A stretch of DNA of 64,000 bases from an uncultured Ruminococcus sp. (GTDB lineage: Bacteria > Bacillota > Clostridia > Oscillospirales > Ruminococcaceae). This document shows, in pieces, positions 61,225 to 64,000 of this stretch. Position 1 is the stretch's first letter. The number at the start of each line of letters is the position of its first letter. Both the position numbers and the translations under genes were made by a program. The notes beneath the pieces were generated by a model. That model was given only the letters and a program-made list of their open reading frames with translations, was not told the DNA's origin and did not search any database. Where the stretch lies: positions 27,132-91,131 of the forward strand of contig UQKC01000003.1 in assembly GCA_900541495.1 (NCBI GenBank), given 5' to 3'.

Positions 61225-63789
61225 TCACAGTGTTTCTATCAACTCACGGATAGCCTTTTCGGTGCGCTTTATCTCATCATAAAACTCCGAAGCGGATATG
61301 CGGTATGCTCCGTTGCCGAGGATTATCGTCTGTTCGAGGTTATCCGATGTCGCAACTCTCACACGATGCTCCTTGCTCAGATCGTGCGTTGCTTTTTCAA
61401 TATAGGTATCGGCGGTCTCGGCTTCTTTCGTGTAAACGACCGTGATGTTGTTGACCTTTTCGACCTCACCGACCGAGCCTTTGACCTTATATGCGTCAAA
61501 AACGAGGATAAGGTTGCACCGGCGGAAGCCCTGATAGTTGCAGAGCGTGTTTATCAGCATATTTCGTGCGAGGTCGAGGTTGTCCTCGGCAGCTTTTTTC
61601 AGCTCGTCCCATGCGAAGATTATGTTGTAGCCGTCAACTAAGAGATATTCAGGGCCTTTCGGGATCGGTGAAGCCTTGAACTTTTTCGATGAAGCAGGCT
61701 CTTTTTCCGTGTACATTGCGGTGCGCTTGTCACGCTTTATCGGACCATATGTCCGTTCGAATATCTCCATAAGCTCCTTGTCCTCGACAAGTCGGTCACG
61801 GTATGAGCTTACCTGCTGTCTTGTTATCGGCTCGAAAAAGTCATCGTTACGCTCTTTGAGAGCGCTTTCGAGGTGCATATAATCGGCGACTTCGTTCCAT
61901 TTAACATTGAAGCCTGCACCATGAGCGCAGAAAACAGAATCGGCTGAGTTATCAAGGTCGCTTTCGGGTTCATAGCCTGCGGCGGCGACAACTTCGTCTT
62001 GGTTATGGCACGGAAAATAGCCTTTTACCGTGCAGATAAGCCTGCCCCTGCCGTGGGTGTAGCTGATAACGTCCGAATGGTAGTCCTGCATTTCCGAAAC
62101 GGGAGCGTTTCCGATTATCACTGTCGTTTCACCGTTGGAAACGGGCGGTTCGAATTCGCCGCACATCTGCTGAATGTCGGTCAATGCTCTGCCGACATTT
62201 TCGTTCGGAATTTCAAGCTTGAAATCATACCTCGGTTCAAGAAGAACGCTTTTCGATTTCATAAGACCGTTGCGGACGGCTCTCCACGAAGCCTGACGGA
62301 AATCTCCGCCCTCGGTATGTTTCAGATGCGCTCTGCCCGAGGCGAGAGTTATCTTCACATCGGTCAGCGGTGAACCCGTGAGAACACCAAGGTGAGTTTT
62401 TTCCTGCAAATTTGAGAGGATAAGCCTTTGCCAATTTTTGTCGAGGTCGTCCTCACGGCAGGAGGAACAAAACCTAACGCCGCTCCCCCGTTCCGCAGGT
62501 TCAAGGATAAGATGCACTTCCGCATAGTGACGGAGCGGCTCATAATGCCCAACGCCCTCGACCTTGTTTTCGATAGTTTCCTTATAGGTTATACCGCCGT
62601 TGCTGAAATCGACATTCATTCCAAAGCGTTCGGCGATGATGCTTTTCAGTATTTCAAGCTGTATCTTGCCCATTAAGGCAATGTGTATCTCCTGCAGCTG
62701 CTCGTTCCAGACGATATGGAGCTGGGGGTCTTCCTCTTCAAGTATGCGAAGCTTGCTCAAAGCGGTGTGAGCGTCAACATCGGACGGCAGGTCAATTCTG
62801 TACGAAAGCACTGGTTCTATCACGGGTGAGAACGAGTCACACTCTGCGCCAAGTCCCTGACCCGTTACGGTTTTCGTCAGACCCGTTACGGCGCAGACAG
62901 TTCCCGATTCCGCTTCGTCAATGGCTTGGAATTTTGCGCCCGAATAAATTCGTATCTGATTTACCTTTTCCGTCCATTTTTTATCATGGTCACTCACGGC
63001 AGTTCGGACTTTAAGGCTTCCGCCCGTAATTTTCATATAGGAAAGTCGGTTGCCCTGACCGTCGTCGGCGATCTTGAAAACCTTTGCGCCGAACTCATTT
63101 CCGAAAACGGGCTGAGCAGTATAGCCGCACAAGACTTCGATAAATTCGTCAACGCCGATATCTTTCAGCGCCGAACCGAAACAGCACGGGAAAATTCTTC
63201 GTCCTGCGATTGCCGAAACGATGTCCCCGTCATTTACACTGCCGTTTTCGAGAAACTGCTCCATAAGGATATTATCGCACATCGAAACGGCTTCGTAAAA
63301 GGCTTCAGAGCTTCTGTCAGCTGAAAAATCAACAAAACCTGCGCCGAAGCGCTTTGTCAGCTCACCGATGAGGTCGGAGTTCTGCATTTCGGCGATATCC
63401 ATTTTGTTTATGAATACAAATGTCGGGATATTGTACCTGCTCAGAAGCCGCCAAAGCGTTTCGGTGTGGCTCTGAACGCCGTCCGAGCCGCTTATGACAA
63501 GCACCGCGTAGTCAAGCACCTGCAGAACACGCTCCGCTTCGACCGAAAAGTCGATATGCCCCGGCGTGTCGAGCAATGAGATGATGCAGTCACCGCGTTT
63601 AAGCACTGCCTGCTTTGAAAATATGGTTATTCCCCTGCTCCGTTCGAGGGAATTGTTATCGAGAAAGGTATCTCCGTGGTCAACCCTGCCGAGCCTGCGG
63701 ATCTCGCCCGTTTTATAGAGCAGTATTTCGGAAAGGGTCGTTTTTCCTGCGTCAACATGCGCAAGTATTCCTATTGTAAGACGTTTCAT
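61225..63789 (-). CDS. Tet(M)-like ribosomal protection GTPase fused to a C-terminal NYN (YacP/Rae1-like) domain
   Basis: The 854-residue protein is about 215 residues longer than Tet(M) (about 639). The first 640 residues follow the EF-G-like ribosomal protection family: P-loop AHVDAGKTT (about 9-17), RGITI (switch region), DTPGHIDF, NKMD, and domains with ITGGSLKVRT, GEIQLEI-like GKIQLEIL, and a domain IV/V end with YHSDVISYTHGRGRL and LKGY-like VKGYFP. After a charged linker (about 640-713) a 141-residue NYN domain begins: YLLVDGYNIIFAW, LVFDAY, ETADTYIEKATHDL and VATSDNLEQ supply the four conserved acidic positions. B. subtilis Rae1 of this family is an A-site-dependent ribosome-associated nuclease. 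The ATG at 63789 follows GGTGAT; an ATG 36 bp upstream has no ribosome binding site. Confidence 0.88.
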   Translation of the reverse strand: MKRLTIGILAHVDAGKTTLSEILLYKTGEIRRLGRVDHGDTFLDNNSLERSRGITIFSKQAVLKRGDCIISLLDTPGHIDFSVEAERVLQVLDYAVLVISGSDGVQSHTETLWRLLSRYNIPTFVFINKMDIAEMQNSDLIGELTKRFGAGFVDFSADRSSEAFYEAVSMCDNILMEQFLENGSVNDGDIVSAIAGRRIFPCCFGSALKDIGVDEFIEVLCGYTAQPVFGNEFGAKVFKIADDGQGNRLSYMKITGGSLKVRTAVSDHDKKWTEKVNQIRIYSGAKFQAIDEAESGTVCAVTGLTKTVTGQGLGAECDSFSPVIEPVLSYRIDLPSDVDAHTALSKLRILEEEDPQLHIVWNEQLQEIHIALMGKIQLEILKSIIAERFGMNVDFSNGGITYKETIENKVEGVGHYEPLRHYAEVHLILEPAERGSGVRFCSSCREDDLDKNWQRLILSNLQEKTHLGVLTGSPLTDVKITLASGRAHLKHTEGGDFRQASWRAVRNGLMKSKSVLLEPRYDFKLEIPNENVGRALTDIQQMCGEFEPPVSNGETTVIIGNAPVSEMQDYHSDVISYTHGRGRLICTVKGYFPCHNQDEVVAAAGYEPESDLDNSADSVFCAHGAGFNVKWNEVADYMHLESALKERNDDFFEPITRQQVSSYRDRLVEDKELMEIFERTYGPIKRDKRTAMYTEKEPASSKKFKASPIPKGPEYLLVDGYNIIFAWDELKKAAEDNLDLARNMLINTLCNYQGFRRCNLILVFDAYKVKGSVGEVEKVNNITVVYTKEAETADTYIEKATHDLSKEHRVRVATSDNLEQTIILGNGAYRISASEFYDEIKRTEKAIRELIETL

Positions 63790-64000
63790 CAAATCACCAA
63801 TCAGCGTTTTTTTATATTTTAGCATATTAATTTGTTTTTTTCAACTGCTTAACCGATGAAAAACTAATTATAACAATTTATGGCTGCGAAGCTGTCCGAA
63901 AAAGAAAAAGCAACTCGGCAATACATTTTATACTAAACACCAATCAAAAACTATACAAAAAATCAAGCAAAAACTCTGATATATGGGTTTTGTGCCGATT
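63790..64000 (-). promoter_or_regulatory. Upstream region of the GTPase-NYN gene
   Basis: A TATAAT on the minus strand (complement of 63867-63872) lies about 78 bp before the ATG, but no good -35 box is seen 16-18 bp above it. The rest of the 211-bp stretch is A/T-rich with no gene. No leader peptide or attenuator like that of tet(M) is apparent. Confidence 0.4.

Noticed and set aside
1..64000. CRISPR arrays, tRNA or rRNA genes, phage or transposase genes
   Set aside because: No regularly spaced direct repeats, tRNA-like cloverleaf ends or transposase/integrase motifs were noticed by reading; small tRNAs could still have been missed without a search tool.

Overview
The window looks like chromosomal DNA of an anaerobic gut-type Clostridium relative (class Clostridia, probably a Ruminococcus/Oscillospiraceae-like genome). 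Support for this comes from the oxygen-independent (cbi-type) cobalamin pathway, Gram-positive lipoproteins with long Glu/Thr-rich spacers, paired ABC exporters under a TetR-like gene, strong AGGAGG-type ribosome binding sites, some TTG/GTG starts, and promoters close to TTGACA-N17-TATAAT. The genus is an inference; no rRNA or tRNA gene was seen.

Layout. 1-2.8 kb: the 3' part of an NRPS-like gene (adenylation domain, carrier protein, PlsC-type acyltransferase) overlapping a HAD phosphatase-like gene. 2.8-5.3 kb: a 131-bp repeat, two Glu/Thr-rich lipoproteins and an inverted-repeat element. 5.3-7.1 kb: an EamA transporter and a LysR regulator. 7.1-14.9 kb: a tightly overlapping leftward operon for the late cobalamin steps (cobT, cobU, cobS, a degenerate cobU paralogue, cobC, cbiB, cobD, cobQ), headed by a membrane-anchored transglutaminase-like gene and a good promoter. 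15-25.3 kb: a MATE exporter, then a locus with two heterodimeric ABC exporters, a TetR regulator, a YbaN-like membrane protein and a YgbA-like Cys-rich protein. 25.3-30.1 kb: small single genes (a TIGR04076-like gene broken by an amber codon, ATC hydrolase, O6-methylguanine methyltransferase, an AraC regulator, a frameshifted gene, a leucine-carboxyl-methyltransferase-like enzyme, acylphosphatase) and a 163-bp MITE-like element.

30.2-51.7 kb is one leftward run of 20 genes with almost no gaps. It holds most of the anaerobic corrin pathway (cbiK, cbiD, cbiF, cbiG, cbiH, cbiJ, cbiET, cbiC, cbiA, cobA), two FecCD-type ABC importers and a CobN/ChlI/ChlD-type ATP-dependent chelatase. A cobalamin riboswitch and a terminator hairpin precede it. 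Together with the 7-14 kb operon nearly the whole route from sirohydrochlorin to cobalamin is encoded; the C20-methyltransferase cbiL is the clear gap. Having both an ATP-independent (CbiK) and an ATP-dependent (CobN/ChlID) chelatase in one riboswitch operon is unusual.

52-64 kb: a second identical copy of the 131-bp repeat, a 2496-residue secreted repeat protein with its own promoter and terminator, a FabG-like SDR reductase, and a Tet(M)-like ribosomal protection GTPase fused to a C-terminal NYN (YacP/Rae1-like) nuclease domain.

The most interesting points are the GTPase-nuclease fusion, the shared GTTAGC-N4-GCTAAC palindromes that tie both ABC exporters and a methyltransferase into one putative local regulon with a terminator in one leader, the doubled chelatase systems, and the perfectly conserved 131-bp repeat.
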